From NCBI RefSeq assembly GCF_900188295.1, contig NZ_FZNM01000004.1, positions 183,366 to 247,365 on the forward strand: DNA of 64,000 nt, in the 5' to 3' direction. Made by a program: the position numbers and the translations under genes. The notes beneath the pieces were generated by a model. That model did no database searches. It was not told the origin of the DNA and worked only from the letters and a program-made list of their open reading frames with translations. This document shows, piece after piece, positions 48,451 through 62,417 of this stretch; within the stretch, counting starts at the first letter, position 1; each line of letters starts with the position of its first letter. Source of the stretch: Paracoccus sediminis (GTDB taxonomy: Bacteria > Pseudomonadota > Alphaproteobacteria > Rhodobacterales > Rhodobacteraceae).

Positions 48451-49218
48451 ATGGTGCCAGCCCGTCGCCCACCCGGACGTGCTGTCGCAGCCCTTGCGGG
48501 CGCGGCGGTGATGGCCGGCTGCGCTGGCGATCCCGGCGACATGCGCCCCCGGCCAAAGCCCGACATGATGACGGTCAAGGTGGCGACGCCGGGGGCAGCG
48601 GATGGCAAGGCGCCTCTGACGCTGGCCCGTATTTCCACCAAATCGGGCGAGATCCTGATCTTGGAACCGGACGGCAGCGTGACCACCATGGCCCTGGACA
48701 GCCCGGAAGGGCGGGATGCCTTTGCCGTGACCGAGGCGGACCTGCTGGCCCTGAATGCCAACCTGGACCTGGATCTGGGCGGCACCGTTGCCGCCGACCT
48801 GCCGCCGCGCCAGACCGCGCAGGACAAGGCGCTGGAGGAATTTGCCGCCCGCACGCAGCCTGCGCTGCCCGACTGGGCCGATGGGGCGGCGGTCGATCCG
48901 CAGGATTTCATGGGTGTCTGGGTGGCGTCACTCGGCCCGGACGGGTCATCCGATCTGGTCGAGGTGACGGCAACCTTGCGCGAGGGGGTGGACGCCGATA
49001 TTGCCTTCTCGTATGCGACCTGCGCGCTGGCCGGTTGGGCACGGCAGAACGGCGAACGCTATGGCAGGCATGTGCGCAGCTTGCAGGATACGCGGAACGG
49101 AAGGCTGACGGTCGGGGCGGCGTTCACGCTGTCGGACCAGAAGCCGATGGGCCTGCGGGTGATGGAAACGGAAGACACCTTGCGCGAATGCAAGGCTCGC
49201 GGCATCCCCGCGGCATAA
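48451..49218 (+). CDS. Putative lipoprotein encoded within the nuo cluster
   Basis: 255 residues. The N-terminus ([17 protein letters not shown]) looks like a lipoprotein signal with a lipobox-like cysteine near residue 23. The body is acidic, with [20 protein letters not shown] and a C-terminal segment with two cysteines ([21 protein letters not shown]). Not recognised. ATG at 48451 is preferred; GTG at 48442 overlaps the nuoG stop. Ends 16 bp before nuoH. Confidence 0.65.
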   Translation: MVPARRPPGRAVAALAGAAVMAGCAGDPGDMRPRPKPDMMTVKVATPGAADGKAPLTLARISTKSGEILILEPDGSVTTMALDSPEGRDAFAVTEADLLALNANLDLDLGGTVAADLPPRQTAQDKALEEFAARTQPALPDWADGAAVDPQDFMGVWVASLGPDGSSDLVEVTATLREGVDADIAFSYATCALAGWARQNGERYGRHVRSLQDTRNGRLTVGAAFTLSDQKPMGLRVMETEDTLRECKARGIPAA

Positions 49219-49234
49219 CGAGGATAGGACGGGC

Positions 49235-52316
<3,082 letters not shown>

Positions 52317-52322
52317 TCGGTC

Positions 52323-54539
52323 ATGGTGCAATTCATCCTGTTCGCCCCGCTTCTGGGCGCCCTGATCGCAGGCTTTGGCTGGCGCCTCATCGGCGAAAAG
52401 GCCGCGCAGATCCTGACCACGGGCGTCCTGTTCGCCGCCGCGCTGTTTTCCTGGATCGTGTTTCTGGGGTTCGAGGGCGAGACACTCTACATCCCCGTGA
52501 TGGACTGGGTGGTATCGGGCAATTTCGTCAGCGAATGGGGCATCCGGCTGGATCGCCTGACTGCCGTGATGCTGATCGTCGTGACCACGGTGTCGGCCTT
52601 GGTTCACCTGTATTCGATGGGCTACATGGCCCATGACGACAACTGGAGCCATCACGAACACTACAAGGCGCGCTTCTTTGCCTATCTGTCGTTCTTCACC
52701 TTTGCCATGCTGATGCTGGTGACGGCGGACAATCTGTTGCAGATGTTCTTTGGCTGGGAAGGCGTGGGCGTCGCGTCATACCTGCTGATCGGCTTTTATT
52801 ACCGCAAGCCATCGGCCAACGCCGCCGCCATGAAGGCCTTCATCGTCAACCGGGTCGGGGACTTCGGCTTCCTGATGGGGATCTTCGGCCTGTGGTGGCT
52901 GACCGGATCCATCCAGTTCGACGCGATCTTCGCGCAGGTGGACGAACTGGCCCAGGCTCAGGTCCGGTTCCTGTGGGCCGACTGGAACGCCGCGAACCTG
53001 CTGGCCGTGCTGCTGTTCATCGGCGCGATGGGCAAGTCGGCGCAACTGTTCCTGCACACCTGGCTGCCCGACGCGATGGAAGGTCCGACCCCCGTGTCGG
53101 CGCTGATCCATGCCGCGACCATGGTGACGGCGGGGGTGTTCCTGGTCTGCCGCATGTCGCCCTTGTTCGAATTCGCGCCCGAGGCCAAGATGTTCGTGAC
53201 GATCATCGGCGCCAGCACGGCGTTCTTTGCCGCAACCGTGGGGCTGGTGCAGAACGACATCAAGCGCGTGATCGCCTATTCGACCTGTTCGCAGCTGGGC
53301 TACATGTTCGTGGCGGCAGGCGTTGGCGTCTATTCGGTCGCCATGTTCCATCTGTTCACGCATGCCTTCTTCAAGGCCATGCTGTTCCTGGGCGCCGGTT
53401 CGGTCATCCACGCGATGCACCACGAACAGGACATGCGGAACTATGGCGGATTGCGGAAAAAGATCCCGCTGACCTTCTGGGCCATGCTGATCGGCACCCT
53501 GGCCATCACCGGCGTGGGCATTCCGCTGACCTCCATCGGCTTTGCGGGGTTCTTGTCCAAGGACGCCGTGATCGAGAGCGCCTATGCGTCCGGCGTGGGG
53601 TATGCCTTCTGGTTGCTGGTGATCGCGGCCCTGATGACCAGCTTCTACTCCTGGCGGCTGATGTTCATGACCTTCTGGGGCGCTCCGCGTCCGCAAAAGA
53701 TCTGGGATGCCGAAATTAAGTCCGAGGAGGAAGTTCAGCCTTCGGCGGACCATGGCCACGGGCATGACGCGCATGGGCATCACGACCCGTTGCACGCCCA
53801 TCACAACGCCCATGAAAGCCCCCCGGTGATGACGGTTCCGCTGGCGGTTCTGGCGCTGGGGGCGATCTTCTCGGGGATGATCTGGTACGGCAGCTTCTTC
53901 GGCGACGACGTGCCGCAATTCTTCGGACTTCCCGTGTCCGAATACGAACAGGCCGCAGGCGCGGAAGGTGCCGCCCCCGAGAGCGCCGAGACGGCGCCGC
54001 AGGTTCCCGCAGGTGCCGCCACCGATGCCGCCGCCGGCGATCCGGCCGAGGAGGCCGCGGCAGCCGGGCACGCGGCGGTTTCTGGCTTTGAACGGGGCGC
54101 CATCTTCATGCGCGCCGACAACACCGTTCTGCATGACGCGCATTATGTCCCGACCTGGGTCAAGCTGGCGCCCTTCGTCGCAATGCTGACGGGGTTGGGC
54201 CTTGCCTGGGTGATGTATATCCGCTATCCGACGGCCCCCGCGAAACTGGCGGCGCAGCAGCCGGCGCTGTATCGCTTTCTTCTGAACAAATGGTACTTCG
54301 ACGAGATCTACGATTTCGTCTTCGTGCGCCCGGCCGTGTGGATTGGCCGCAAGTTGTGGACGGGCGGCGACGGGGCGGTTATCGACGGCGCCATCAATGG
54401 GGTGGCGATGGGAATCGTCCCGCGGCTGACCCGTTTCGCCGGGCTGGTGCAGTCGGGCTATCTGTTCCATTATGCCTTCGCGATGGTTCTGGGCATCGTG
54501 GGCTTGCTGATCTGGGTGATGACGCGGGGCGCCTACTGA
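52323..54539 (+). CDS. nuoL: NADH-quinone oxidoreductase subunit L
   Basis: A 738-residue antiporter-like proton pump (Nqo12). Core motifs: [19 protein letters not shown] (Glu), [33 protein letters not shown] (Lys) and the C-terminal lateral helix. Two unusual low-complexity segments lie in the C-terminal part: a His-rich loop at about residues 475-497 and an Ala/Glu/Pro-rich stretch at about 545-590. These may be loops in the lateral-helix region. Confidence 0.97.
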   Translation: MVQFILFAPLLGALIAGFGWRLIGEKAAQILTTGVLFAAALFSWIVFLGFEGETLYIPVMDWVVSGNFVSEWGIRLDRLTAVMLIVVTTVSALVHLYSMGYMAHDDNWSHHEHYKARFFAYLSFFTFAMLMLVTADNLLQMFFGWEGVGVASYLLIGFYYRKPSANAAAMKAFIVNRVGDFGFLMGIFGLWWLTGSIQFDAIFAQVDELAQAQVRFLWADWNAANLLAVLLFIGAMGKSAQLFLHTWLPDAMEGPTPVSALIHAATMVTAGVFLVCRMSPLFEFAPEAKMFVTIIGASTAFFAATVGLVQNDIKRVIAYSTCSQLGYMFVAAGVGVYSVAMFHLFTHAFFKAMLFLGAGSVIHAMHHEQDMRNYGGLRKKIPLTFWAMLIGTLAITGVGIPLTSIGFAGFLSKDAVIESAYASGVGYAFWLLVIAALMTSFYSWRLMFMTFWGAPRPQKIWDAEIKSEEEVQPSADHGHGHDAHGHHDPLHAHHNAHESPPVMTVPLAVLALGAIFSGMIWYGSFFGDDVPQFFGLPVSEYEQAAGAEGAAPESAETAPQVPAGAATDAAAGDPAEEAAAAGHAAVSGFERGAIFMRADNTVLHDAHYVPTWVKLAPFVAMLTGLGLAWVMYIRYPTAPAKLAAQQPALYRFLLNKWYFDEIYDFVFVRPAVWIGRKLWTGGDGAVIDGAINGVAMGIVPRLTRFAGLVQSGYLFHYAFAMVLGIVGLLIWVMTRGAY

Positions 54540-54540
54540 C

Positions 54541-56109
54541 ATGACGAACCTTCTTTCGATCATCACCTTCCTGCCCATCGTCGCGGCGGGGATCCTGGCG
54601 GTATTCCTGCGCGGCGACGACGAGGCCGCGCAGCGCAACGCCAAATGGCTGGCGCTGCTGGCCACATCAGCCACGTTCCTGATTTCGCTGTTCGTGCTGG
54701 CAGGATTTGATCCGGCAAACACCGGCTTTCAGTTCGTCGAGGATCACCCATGGATCATGGGCCTGCGCTACACGATGGGCGTGGACGGCATCTCGGTCCT
54801 GTTCGTGATGCTGACGACCTTCCTGATGCCGCTGACGATCCTGTCCACCTGGGACGTGAAGACCCGCGTCAAGGAATACATGATCGCCTTTCTGGTGCTG
54901 GAAGGGCTGATGATCGGCGTGTTCACCGCGCTGGATCTGATCCTGTTCTATCTGTTCTTCGAGGCCGGCCTGATCCCGATGTTCCTGATTATCGGGATCT
55001 GGGGCGGCGCGAACCGTATCTATGCCGCCTTCAAGTTCTTTCTGTACACCTTCCTTGGGTCCGTCCTGATGCTGGTGGCGATGATCGCCATGGCGCGGAC
55101 GGCGGGCACAACCGACATCGCGCAGCTTCTGGCCTTTGATTTCCCGTCCGACACGATGCGCGTCCTGGGCTTTACCGTTGTCGGCGGGATGCAGACCCTG
55201 CTGTTCCTGGCCTTCTTTGCCAGCTTCGCGGTCAAGATGCCGATGTGGCCGGTCCACACCTGGCTACCCGACGCGCACGTCCAGGCGCCCACTGCCGGAT
55301 CGGTCGTGCTGGCCGCCGTGCTGCTGAAGATGGGCGGTTATGGATTTTTGCGCTTCAGCCTGCCGATGTTCCCGGTGGCCAGCGACATGCTACAACCGCT
55401 GGTCTTCTGGATGTCGGCCATCGCCATCGTGTATACCAGCCTCGTGGCGCTGGCCCAGACCGACATGAAGAAGCTGATCGCCTATTCCTCGGTCGCGCAC
55501 ATGGGTTACGTGACGATGGGGGTGTTCGCCGCCAACCAGCAGGGGCTGGACGGGGCGATCTTCCAGATGCTGTCGCACGGCTTCATTTCGGGCGCGCTGT
55601 TTTTGTGTGTGGGCGTGATCTATGACCGGATGCACACGCGCGACATTGACGCCTATGGCGGGCTGGTGAACCGGATGCCGGTCTATGCGCTGGTGTTCAT
55701 GTTCTTTACCATGGCCAACGTGGGCCTGCCCGGCACATCCGGTTTCGTGGGCGAATTCCTGACGCTGATGGGCGCGTTCAAGGCGAATACCTGGGTGGCC
55801 TTCGTGGCCGCGACCGGGGTGATCCTGTCGGCGGGCTATGCGCTGTGGCTGTATCGCCGCGTGACCCTTGGCGCGCTGATACGGGAAAGCCTGAAGACCA
55901 TCACCGACATGACCCCGCGCGAGAAGTGGGTCTTCGTGCCCCTGATCGTGATGACGCTGTATCTGGGCGTCTATCCGCGCGCCGTCACCGACATCACCGG
56001 CCCCGCCGTCCAGGCGCTGCTGGTCAGTTACAACGAAGCCCTGCCGCATGACGGCCGCGACGGGCTGGCCGTGACCGCACAGATGGACACGGCCGAGGCC
56101 AGCCATTGA
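54541..56109 (+). CDS. nuoM: NADH-quinone oxidoreductase subunit M
   Basis: A 522-residue antiporter-like subunit (Nqo13). Key residues are seen in [26 protein letters not shown] (Glu), [37 protein letters not shown] and the His/Lys of the half-channels. Starts 1 bp after nuoL. Confidence 0.97.
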   Translation: MTNLLSIITFLPIVAAGILAVFLRGDDEAAQRNAKWLALLATSATFLISLFVLAGFDPANTGFQFVEDHPWIMGLRYTMGVDGISVLFVMLTTFLMPLTILSTWDVKTRVKEYMIAFLVLEGLMIGVFTALDLILFYLFFEAGLIPMFLIIGIWGGANRIYAAFKFFLYTFLGSVLMLVAMIAMARTAGTTDIAQLLAFDFPSDTMRVLGFTVVGGMQTLLFLAFFASFAVKMPMWPVHTWLPDAHVQAPTAGSVVLAAVLLKMGGYGFLRFSLPMFPVASDMLQPLVFWMSAIAIVYTSLVALAQTDMKKLIAYSSVAHMGYVTMGVFAANQQGLDGAIFQMLSHGFISGALFLCVGVIYDRMHTRDIDAYGGLVNRMPVYALVFMFFTMANVGLPGTSGFVGEFLTLMGAFKANTWVAFVAATGVILSAGYALWLYRRVTLGALIRESLKTITDMTPREKWVFVPLIVMTLYLGVYPRAVTDITGPAVQALLVSYNEALPHDGRDGLAVTAQMDTAEASH

Positions 56110-56119
56110 AGGACGCACG

Positions 56120-57616
56120 ATGACCGCGCTCGATTTTTCGACCATCCTGCCGGAACTGGTGCTGGCGATCTTCGCGATGGCCGCGCTGATGGCCGGGGCC
56201 TATCTGGGCAAGGACCGCGTGGCGCGTCCGATCCTGTGGGCGACGGTCATCGCGCTGCTGCTGGTGGGTCTGTATATGGGATATGCGGACCGTCCGGCGC
56301 AGGTGGCGTTCTTCGGCATGTTCACCGACGACGCCTTTTCCCGCTTTGCCAAGGTTACGATCCTGATTTCCGCCGCCGCCGTCCTGGCGATGAGCGCGGA
56401 TTACATGGATCGTCACAAGCTGCTGCGCTTTGAATACCCGATCCTGATTGCCCTGGCCGCGATCGGCATGATGCTGATGGTGTCGGCCAGCGACCTGCTG
56501 TCGCTGTACATGGGCCTGGAACTGCAATCGCTGGCCCTGTATGTCACGGCCGCCATGCGCCGCGACAGCGTGAAGTCGTCCGAGGCCGGGTTGAAGTATT
56601 TCGTGCTGGGATCGCTGTCGTCGGGGATGCTGCTCTATGGCGCGTCGCTGGTCTACGGTTTTTCGGGCACCACCGGCTTTGCGGGGATCATCCAGACGGT
56701 CGTGGGCGGCCAACTGTCGCTGGGCCTGCTGTTCGGCCTGGTGTTCCTGCTGGTCGGGCTGGCCTTCAAGGTGTCGGCCGTGCCCTTCCACATGTGGACG
56801 CCCGATGTCTATGAAGGCGCGCCGACGCCGGTGACAGCCTTTTTTGCCACCGCGCCCAAGGTCGCGGCCATGGCGCTGATCGCGCGGCTGATGTTCGACG
56901 CCTTCGGCAACGTGCCGGGCGACTGGGGCCAGATCATCGCCGCCCTTGCGGTCCTGTCGATGTTCCTGGGGTCCATCGCCGGGATCGGGCAGCGCAACAT
57001 CAAGCGGCTGATGGCCTATTCCTCGATCGCGCACATGGGATTTGCCCTGGTCGGCCTTGCGGCGGGCACGGCCTATGGCGTGCAGTCGATGCTGCTCTAT
57101 ATGGCGATTTATGCGGTGATGAACGTCGGCACCTTTGCCTTTATCCTGTCGATGGAACGCGACGGGCGGCCGACCGCCGATCTGGACAGCCTGAACCGTT
57201 TCGCCCAGGCCGAACCCGTCGAGGCCTTTGCCGTCCTGTTCCTGATGTTCAGCATGGCGGGTGTGCCGCCGTTCCTGGGCTTTTTTGCCAAATACGGCGT
57301 GCTGACGGCGGCGGTCGATGCCGGCATGTCCTGGCTGGCGATCCTGGGCGTCATCGCTTCGGTCATCGGGGCGTTCTATTACCTGCGCATCGTGTATTAC
57401 ATGTTCTTCGGGGCCGAGACCGAGGGCGTGGAAAGCCGGATGGGCGCGGTGCAGTTCGCCGCGCTGGTCGTTCCGGCCGCGATCCTGGTAATCGGCGCGG
57501 TGTCGATGTGGGGCATAGACGGGGCCGCGGCGACCGCCGCCGAATCGCTGGTCGGCACGCCGGTTGAAATGGCCGTCGCTGGCACCCCCGCGGATGAGGT
57601 TCCCGCCGTTGAGTAA
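56120..57616 (+). CDS. nuoN: NADH-quinone oxidoreductase subunit N
   Basis: A 498-residue antiporter-like subunit (Nqo14), last of the complex I genes. Conserved [20 protein letters not shown] (Glu) and [32 protein letters not shown] (Lys) are present. It overlaps the birA start region. Confidence 0.97.
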   Translation: MTALDFSTILPELVLAIFAMAALMAGAYLGKDRVARPILWATVIALLLVGLYMGYADRPAQVAFFGMFTDDAFSRFAKVTILISAAAVLAMSADYMDRHKLLRFEYPILIALAAIGMMLMVSASDLLSLYMGLELQSLALYVTAAMRRDSVKSSEAGLKYFVLGSLSSGMLLYGASLVYGFSGTTGFAGIIQTVVGGQLSLGLLFGLVFLLVGLAFKVSAVPFHMWTPDVYEGAPTPVTAFFATAPKVAAMALIARLMFDAFGNVPGDWGQIIAALAVLSMFLGSIAGIGQRNIKRLMAYSSIAHMGFALVGLAAGTAYGVQSMLLYMAIYAVMNVGTFAFILSMERDGRPTADLDSLNRFAQAEPVEAFAVLFLMFSMAGVPPFLGFFAKYGVLTAAVDAGMSWLAILGVIASVIGAFYYLRIVYYMFFGAETEGVESRMGAVQFAALVVPAAILVIGAVSMWGIDGAAATAAESLVGTPVEMAVAGTPADEVPAVE

Positions 57617-58385
57617 CGGGGCGGCTGTTTCAGCCTGGCCCGCGGGCGTCGCCCGCCATGTCATCGACCGCGTGGACAGCACCAATGCCGAGGCGATGCG
57701 CATGGCGCCCGGCCTGTCCGGCCCGACCTGGATCATGGCCCGGCAGCAGACGGCGGGCCGTGGCCGGCGGGGCAGGGCGTGGACCGATCCGCCGGGCAAT
57801 TTCGCGGCTACCCTGGTGCTGCGTCCCCACGGCAGTCCCGCCGATGCGGCCCGCCTGTCCTTTGTCGCGGCCTTGGCTGTTCACGACGCGCTGCGCCGGA
57901 TGTGCGGTCCGCATCTGAACCTGGCGCTGAAATGGCCCAACGATGTGCTGCTGAACGGCGGCAAGCTGGCCGGGATCCTGCTGGAAAGCATCGGATCGGG
58001 CGCGGCCATTCAGGCGCTGGCCATCGGCATCGGCGTCAATCTGGTTGCCGCCCCGGAGCCGGGCGATCTGGAACCCGGCGCCCTGCGGCCGGTCAGCCTG
58101 CGGGGCGAAACCGGCCTGGCGGTCCTGCCCGACGATCTGTTATGCGCCTTGGCGCTGTCGTTCGACGACTGGTCGCGGCAGATGCGCGATTTCGGCTTTG
58201 CCCCGATCCGCAGCGCATGGCTGGCCCGCGCCGCGCGGCTGGGCGATACGATCACCGCCCGCACCGGCGCGACCGAAACCACCGGCCGGTTCGACGGCAT
58301 CGACGACACCGGCGCCCTGATCCTGACCGGGCCGCGCGGCCGGCAGGCGATCCCCGCCGCCGACATCTTTTTCGCCGGAACCTGA
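57609..58385 (+). CDS. birA: Biotin-[acetyl-CoA-carboxylase] ligase
   Basis: Attaches biotin to carboxylase carrier domains. The 258 residues lack an N-terminal helix-turn-helix, so this is the ligase-only form. Motifs [49 protein letters not shown] and IGIGVN are intact. TTG at 57609 with GAGG upstream is preferred; ATG at 57594 is an alternative. It overlaps the nuoN end by 8 bp, the arrangement remembered for Paracoccus. Confidence 0.92.
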   Translation: MSNGAAVSAWPAGVARHVIDRVDSTNAEAMRMAPGLSGPTWIMARQQTAGRGRRGRAWTDPPGNFAATLVLRPHGSPADAARLSFVAALAVHDALRRMCGPHLNLALKWPNDVLLNGGKLAGILLESIGSGAAIQALAIGIGVNLVAAPEPGDLEPGALRPVSLRGETGLAVLPDDLLCALALSFDDWSRQMRDFGFAPIRSAWLARAARLGDTITARTGATETTGRFDGIDDTGALILTGPRGRQAIPAADIFFAGT

Positions 58386-58388
58386 GCC

Positions 58389-59168
58389 ATGCTTTTGTGC
58401 ATCGACACCGGCAACACCAATACCGTCTTTTCGATCTGGAACGGCGAACGGTTCCTGGCGCACTGGCGCATCGCCACCGATCACCGCCGCACGGCGGACG
58501 AATATTTCGTCTGGCTGTCCACCCTGATCGAGGGACAGAAGTTCGTTCTGGACATCGACGCCTGCATCATCAGTTCCACCGCGCCCCGCGTGGTCTTCAA
58601 CCTGCGCGTCCTGTGCAGCCGCTATTTCGACACCCGCCCCCTGGTGGTCGGCAAGCCCGACTGCCTTCTGCCGGTGTCCCCGCGCGTGGACCCCGGCACG
58701 GTGGTCGGTCCCGACCGGCTGGTCAACACCGTGGGCGCCTTCGACCGCCACGGCCCCGACCTGATCGTGGTGGATTTCGGCACGGCCACCACCTTTGACG
58801 TGGTGGATGCGGACGGCGCCTATATCGGCGGCGTGATCGCGCCGGGGGTGAACCTGTCGCTGGAGGCACTGCACATGGGCGCGGCCAGCCTGCCACATGT
58901 GGATGTGACCATGCCCGCCAAGGTGATCGGCACCAACACGGTCGCCTGCATCCAGTCGGGCATCTTCTGGGGCTATATCGGGCTGGTCGACGGCGTGGTG
59001 CGCCAGATTCGCGCGGAACGTGATCGTCCGATGCAGGTTATCGCGACCGGGGGGCTTGCGCCGCTGTTCGATCAGGGGTTTGACCTGTTCGACGCGATCG
59101 AAGACGATCTGACGATGCACGGGCTGCGGCTCATTCACGATTACAACAAGGAGATGGGCAATGGCTGA
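58389..59168 (+). CDS. coaX: Type III pantothenate kinase
   Basis: First step of coenzyme A synthesis from pantothenate. The 259 residues have the ASKHA phosphate-binding motifs LLCIDTGNTNTVFSIW and VVDFGTATTFDVVD, plus GPDRLVN. Follows birA by 3 bp and overlaps the RNase J gene by 8 bp. Confidence 0.95.
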   Translation: MLLCIDTGNTNTVFSIWNGERFLAHWRIATDHRRTADEYFVWLSTLIEGQKFVLDIDACIISSTAPRVVFNLRVLCSRYFDTRPLVVGKPDCLLPVSPRVDPGTVVGPDRLVNTVGAFDRHGPDLIVVDFGTATTFDVVDADGAYIGGVIAPGVNLSLEALHMGAASLPHVDVTMPAKVIGTNTVACIQSGIFWGYIGLVDGVVRQIRAERDRPMQVIATGGLAPLFDQGFDLFDAIEDDLTMHGLRLIHDYNKEMGNG

Positions 59169-60837
59169 GCGCCTGATCTATCTGCCGCTGGGCGGCGCGG
59201 GCGAAATCGGCATGAACGCCTATGTCTATGGCTATGGCCAGCCGGGACGCGAACGGCTGATCCTGGTGGATCTGGGCGTCAGCTTTGGCGACATGAGCAG
59301 CAGCCCCGGAATCGACCTGATCCTGCCCGACGTGACCTGGCTGGAACAGAACCGCGACCGGCTGGACGCGATCTTTGTCACCCATGGGCACGAAGATCAC
59401 CTGGGCGCCGTGGGCCATCTGTGGTCGCGGCTGAAGGCCCCGATTCATGCCCGCCCCTTCACCGGCGCCCTGATCCGCCTGAAGCTGGAGGAGCAGGGCC
59501 ATCCCGCATCGGTCGTGACCATCACCGGACCTCGGCCCGAGGTCACGCAGGTCGGCCCCTTCACCGTCCAATTCGTGCCGGTCAGCCATTCCATTCCCGA
59601 AAGCGCCGCCCTCATCATCGATACGCCGGCGGGCCGCGTCGTCCATACCGGAGATTTCAAGCTGGACGGCACCCCGGTCGTGGGCGATCCCTTCGACCCG
59701 ATCGCCTGGCACGACATCGCGTCCGAGGGGCAGGGCATCAAGGTTCTGACATGCGACAGCACCAACATCTTTTCCACCCATCCCGGCCGGTCCGAGGCGG
59801 TTCTGGCCAATCCCATCCTGGAATGGGTGATGGCGCAACGGAACATGATTGTCGCCACCACATTCGCAAGCAACATCGCGCGCCTGAAAACCCTGTCGGA
59901 TGCCGCCATCGCGGGGGGCCGCAAGGTCTGCCTGCTGGGCCGCGCGATGCGCAAGATGGTGACGGTGGGCCTGGAAACCGGTGTGCTGACCGATTTTCCC
60001 GACACCATCGGCCCCGAGGAGGCGGCCAGCCTGCCCTGCAACCAGGTGATGCTGCTGGCCACCGGCAGCCAGGGCGAACGCCGCGCCGCCAGCGCGCAGC
60101 TGTCGCGCGGCCGCTATCTGGGACTGATGCTGAGGGAAGGCGACAGTTTCCTGTTCAGCTCCAAGACCATTCCGGGCAACGAACGCGAAGTCGGCCGCAT
60201 CATGAACGCGCTGAGCGAGTTGGGCGTCGATGTCTATGACGCCGACGACGGGCTGTACCATGTTTCGGGACATGCCAACCGCCCCGACATCGAGGCGCTG
60301 CACGACCTGCTGAAACCCGAAATGGTGGTTCCCATGCACGGCGAACACCTGCATCTGCGCGAACATGTCATGCTGGCGCGGTCCAAGGGCATCGCCGCGG
60401 AAATCGCCACCAACGGCACCATGCTGGATCTGACCGGCGACCGTCCCCGGATCGTCGATCAGGTGGAAACCGGACGGCTGTATCTAGATGGCACGGTCCT
60501 GATCGGATCGATGGACGGGGTGGTGCGCGACCGCATCCGCATGGCGCTGAACGGGCACGCCCTGGTCAGCGTCATCGTGGACGAAGACGACAACGTGCTG
60601 CCCGATGCCTGGGTCGAACTGATGGGCCTGTCCGGCCGCACCCGTGGCGGCGACGATCTGGGCACGCATATCGAAGGCGAGCTGTCCGAATTCCTGGAAG
60701 GCGCCGATGCCCGCGTCGTCCGCGACGACGCCAAGATGGACGAGGCGATCCGCAAGATCACCCGCCAGGTCGCCATGGAGGAGATCGGCAAGAAGCCCGA
60801 GGTGACGGTCATCATCAGCCGCCTGATGGGGGAATAG
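59161..60837 (+). CDS. rnj: Ribonuclease J
   Basis: 558-residue metallo-beta-lactamase / beta-CASP nuclease with 5'-3' exo- and endonuclease activity in RNA maturation and decay. The zinc motif HGHEDHLGA, downstream HTGDFKLD and the C-terminal HxxH-type GEHLHLREH are present. Overlaps coaX by 8 bp, so probably transcribed from the same unit. Confidence 0.95.
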   Translation: MAERLIYLPLGGAGEIGMNAYVYGYGQPGRERLILVDLGVSFGDMSSSPGIDLILPDVTWLEQNRDRLDAIFVTHGHEDHLGAVGHLWSRLKAPIHARPFTGALIRLKLEEQGHPASVVTITGPRPEVTQVGPFTVQFVPVSHSIPESAALIIDTPAGRVVHTGDFKLDGTPVVGDPFDPIAWHDIASEGQGIKVLTCDSTNIFSTHPGRSEAVLANPILEWVMAQRNMIVATTFASNIARLKTLSDAAIAGGRKVCLLGRAMRKMVTVGLETGVLTDFPDTIGPEEAASLPCNQVMLLATGSQGERRAASAQLSRGRYLGLMLREGDSFLFSSKTIPGNEREVGRIMNALSELGVDVYDADDGLYHVSGHANRPDIEALHDLLKPEMVVPMHGEHLHLREHVMLARSKGIAAEIATNGTMLDLTGDRPRIVDQVETGRLYLDGTVLIGSMDGVVRDRIRMALNGHALVSVIVDEDDNVLPDAWVELMGLSGRTRGGDDLGTHIEGELSEFLEGADARVVRDDAKMDEAIRKITRQVAMEEIGKKPEVTVIISRLMGE

Positions 60838-60887
60838 GCCGGGCAGGGGGCCTTGACCCGGCATCGCTGCCGGTGCAATCCCCGGCC

Positions 60888-61604
60888 ATGTCCGACATGC
60901 CCCCATCCGCCTTCGATCCGAACCCGCCGCGCCGCAATTTCTATGGCCGGCGGCATGGCAAGACCCTGCGCCAAAGCCAGAAGGGCTATCTGTCCGAGGA
61001 TCTGGGCGACCTGCGTCCGCGCGGCATCACCGTGCAGGACAACCCCGACCGCCGCCTCATCGACCCGGCGGCGATCTTTGGCGACGACCGTCCCGTCTGG
61101 CTGGAGGTCGGATTCGGCGGCGGTGAACACATGGTCCATATGGCCGCCCGTTATCCCGGCATCGGCATCATCGGTTGCGAGCCGTTTATCAACGGCGTCG
61201 CCATGCTGCTGGGCAAGATCCGCAACGCGGGCGTCGCCAATGTCAGCGTGCATCCGGGCGATGCGCGCGACCTGATGGACGTGTTGCCGGATGGCTCGAT
61301 CAGCCGGGCGTTTTTGAACTATCCCGATCCCTGGCCCAAGGCCCGCCACCACCGCCGCCGCTTTGTCACCCCTGAACATCTGCTGCCCCTGGCCCGCGTG
61401 ATGAAGCCCGGCACCGAATTCCGGGTGGCGACCGACATCCCCGACTACATGCGCCAGACGCTGGAGGAGGTGCCCCGTGCAGGCTTCGCTCTGGTGGCCG
61501 ATACCTCCGTCGCTTGGGACGACTGGTTCAGTACCCGCTATGAGCAGAAAGCGCTGCGCGAAGGGCGGGTGCCCCACTATGCCACATTCGTCCGAAAGGG
61601 CTGA
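60888..61604 (+). CDS. trmB: tRNA (guanine-N7)-methyltransferase
   Basis: Methylates G46 in the variable loop of tRNAs. The 238 residues show the SAM motif WLEVGFGGGEHMVHMA, IGCEPFINGVA, and LNYPDPWPKARHHRRRFV, the signature of TrmB. An ATG at 60897 is a possible shorter start. A weak 6-bp hairpin (GGCTTT-GAA-AAAGCC, 61607-61621) follows the stop. Confidence 0.94.
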   Translation: MSDMPPSAFDPNPPRRNFYGRRHGKTLRQSQKGYLSEDLGDLRPRGITVQDNPDRRLIDPAAIFGDDRPVWLEVGFGGGEHMVHMAARYPGIGIIGCEPFINGVAMLLGKIRNAGVANVSVHPGDARDLMDVLPDGSISRAFLNYPDPWPKARHHRRRFVTPEHLLPLARVMKPGTEFRVATDIPDYMRQTLEEVPRAGFALVADTSVAWDDWFSTRYEQKALREGRVPHYATFVRKG

Positions 61605-61658
61605 ACGGCTTTGAAAAAGCCCTTGTCTGCACCAGTGCCCGCCCCTATACCGACCGGC

Positions 61659-61748
61659 GGAGTGGTGGCCGAGTGGTCGAAGGCACACCCCTGCTAAGGG
61701 TGCAGGCGGGAAACCGTCTCGAGGGTTCGAATCCCTTCCACTCCGCCA
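61659..61748 (+). tRNA. tRNA-Ser (GCU anticodon)
   Basis: A 90-nt cloverleaf with a long variable arm. Acceptor GGAGTGG / CCACTCC, anticodon loop CTGCTAA (anticodon GCT), T-arm GGTTCGAATCC, encoded CCA. It marks the border to an accessory segment with an orphan gene and an IS element. Confidence 0.95.
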
Positions 61749-61929
61749 CTTGCCCTCGCGAAAGCGTTCTCCCGATCCGGCTACGGCCGGATTTTTTCGT
61801 TGTTTTCGAGGGTTATGCGGGAGGGGCTGAGCACTGCCCCCGGCGCCAGGTGGCCAGGAAGCGGTCTCTCAGGGCCGATATTCTCCGGACCTGTTGACTG
61901 CGCCGATTTGGTGGTTAGGTTGCAAGTAT

Positions 61930-62187
61930 CTAGTATTGCAATGTTTTTTCGGAGGCCGCGCTGAACGCTTCGATGCCGGTGGCGTTCGGCGTGATGGAAC
62001 CGACGTCGAACCCATGAATGCAGGAAAGCTGGGTACTCTCGTCGGCAATCAAGAAGATTAGGTCCCCGACATCCGGCACCTGTGCTTTGTCGTTGGGCCT
62101 CTTCCAGGTTGGCTTGATTGGGTTCCGCTTCGCCAGCTCCTCGACCTCCTGCTTGATGCCTGTCGGCGAGGCGTAATTTTTCTCCAT
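61930..62187 (-). CDS. Small orphan protein next to IS21 element
   Basis: An 85-residue hydrophilic protein (MEKNYASPTGIKQEVEELAKR), with lower G+C and codon use unlike the core genes. Not recognised. It may be the 3' remnant or a small accessory gene left by insertion, since the IS end lies 118 bp upstream of its start. A Shine-Dalgarno-like GAGGAAAA is near the start. Confidence 0.45.
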   Translation of the reverse strand: MEKNYASPTGIKQEVEELAKRNPIKPTWKRPNDKAQVPDVGDLIFLIADESTQLSCIHGFDVGSITPNATGIEAFSAASEKTLQY

Positions 62188-62310
62188 GATGATCGAGGAA
62201 AATTCTTCATGGATGTGGGTTATTCCTTCGGCCGCCGGACAAGCTCGGTCATCCGCTCTATCCCCAATCCATAATCGGCTTTAAGATTATCAAGTTGCAC
62301 CGGCTGTTGA

Positions 62311-62364
62311 TTTCCACCCAGAACTGAGCCGGATAGGCGCGTAATTTCCACTGAGAATTGAGCC
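62311..62364. repeat. IS21 terminal repeats
   Basis: Two direct copies of TTTCCAC-N-AGAA-TGAGCC-type sequence (62311-62330 and 62345-62364), 34 bp apart, matching the repeated transposase-binding sites at IS21-family ends. Confidence 0.75.
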
Positions 62365-62417
62365 ATGTGAACCTTTCCCCAGAGCGGTGAGCGACGGGGG
62401 GCAACGGAGTGATCCAC

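Noticed and set aside
62220..62417. 65-codon leftward open frame at the IS21 left end
   Set aside because: Crosses the terminal repeats of the insertion sequence; most likely non-coding.
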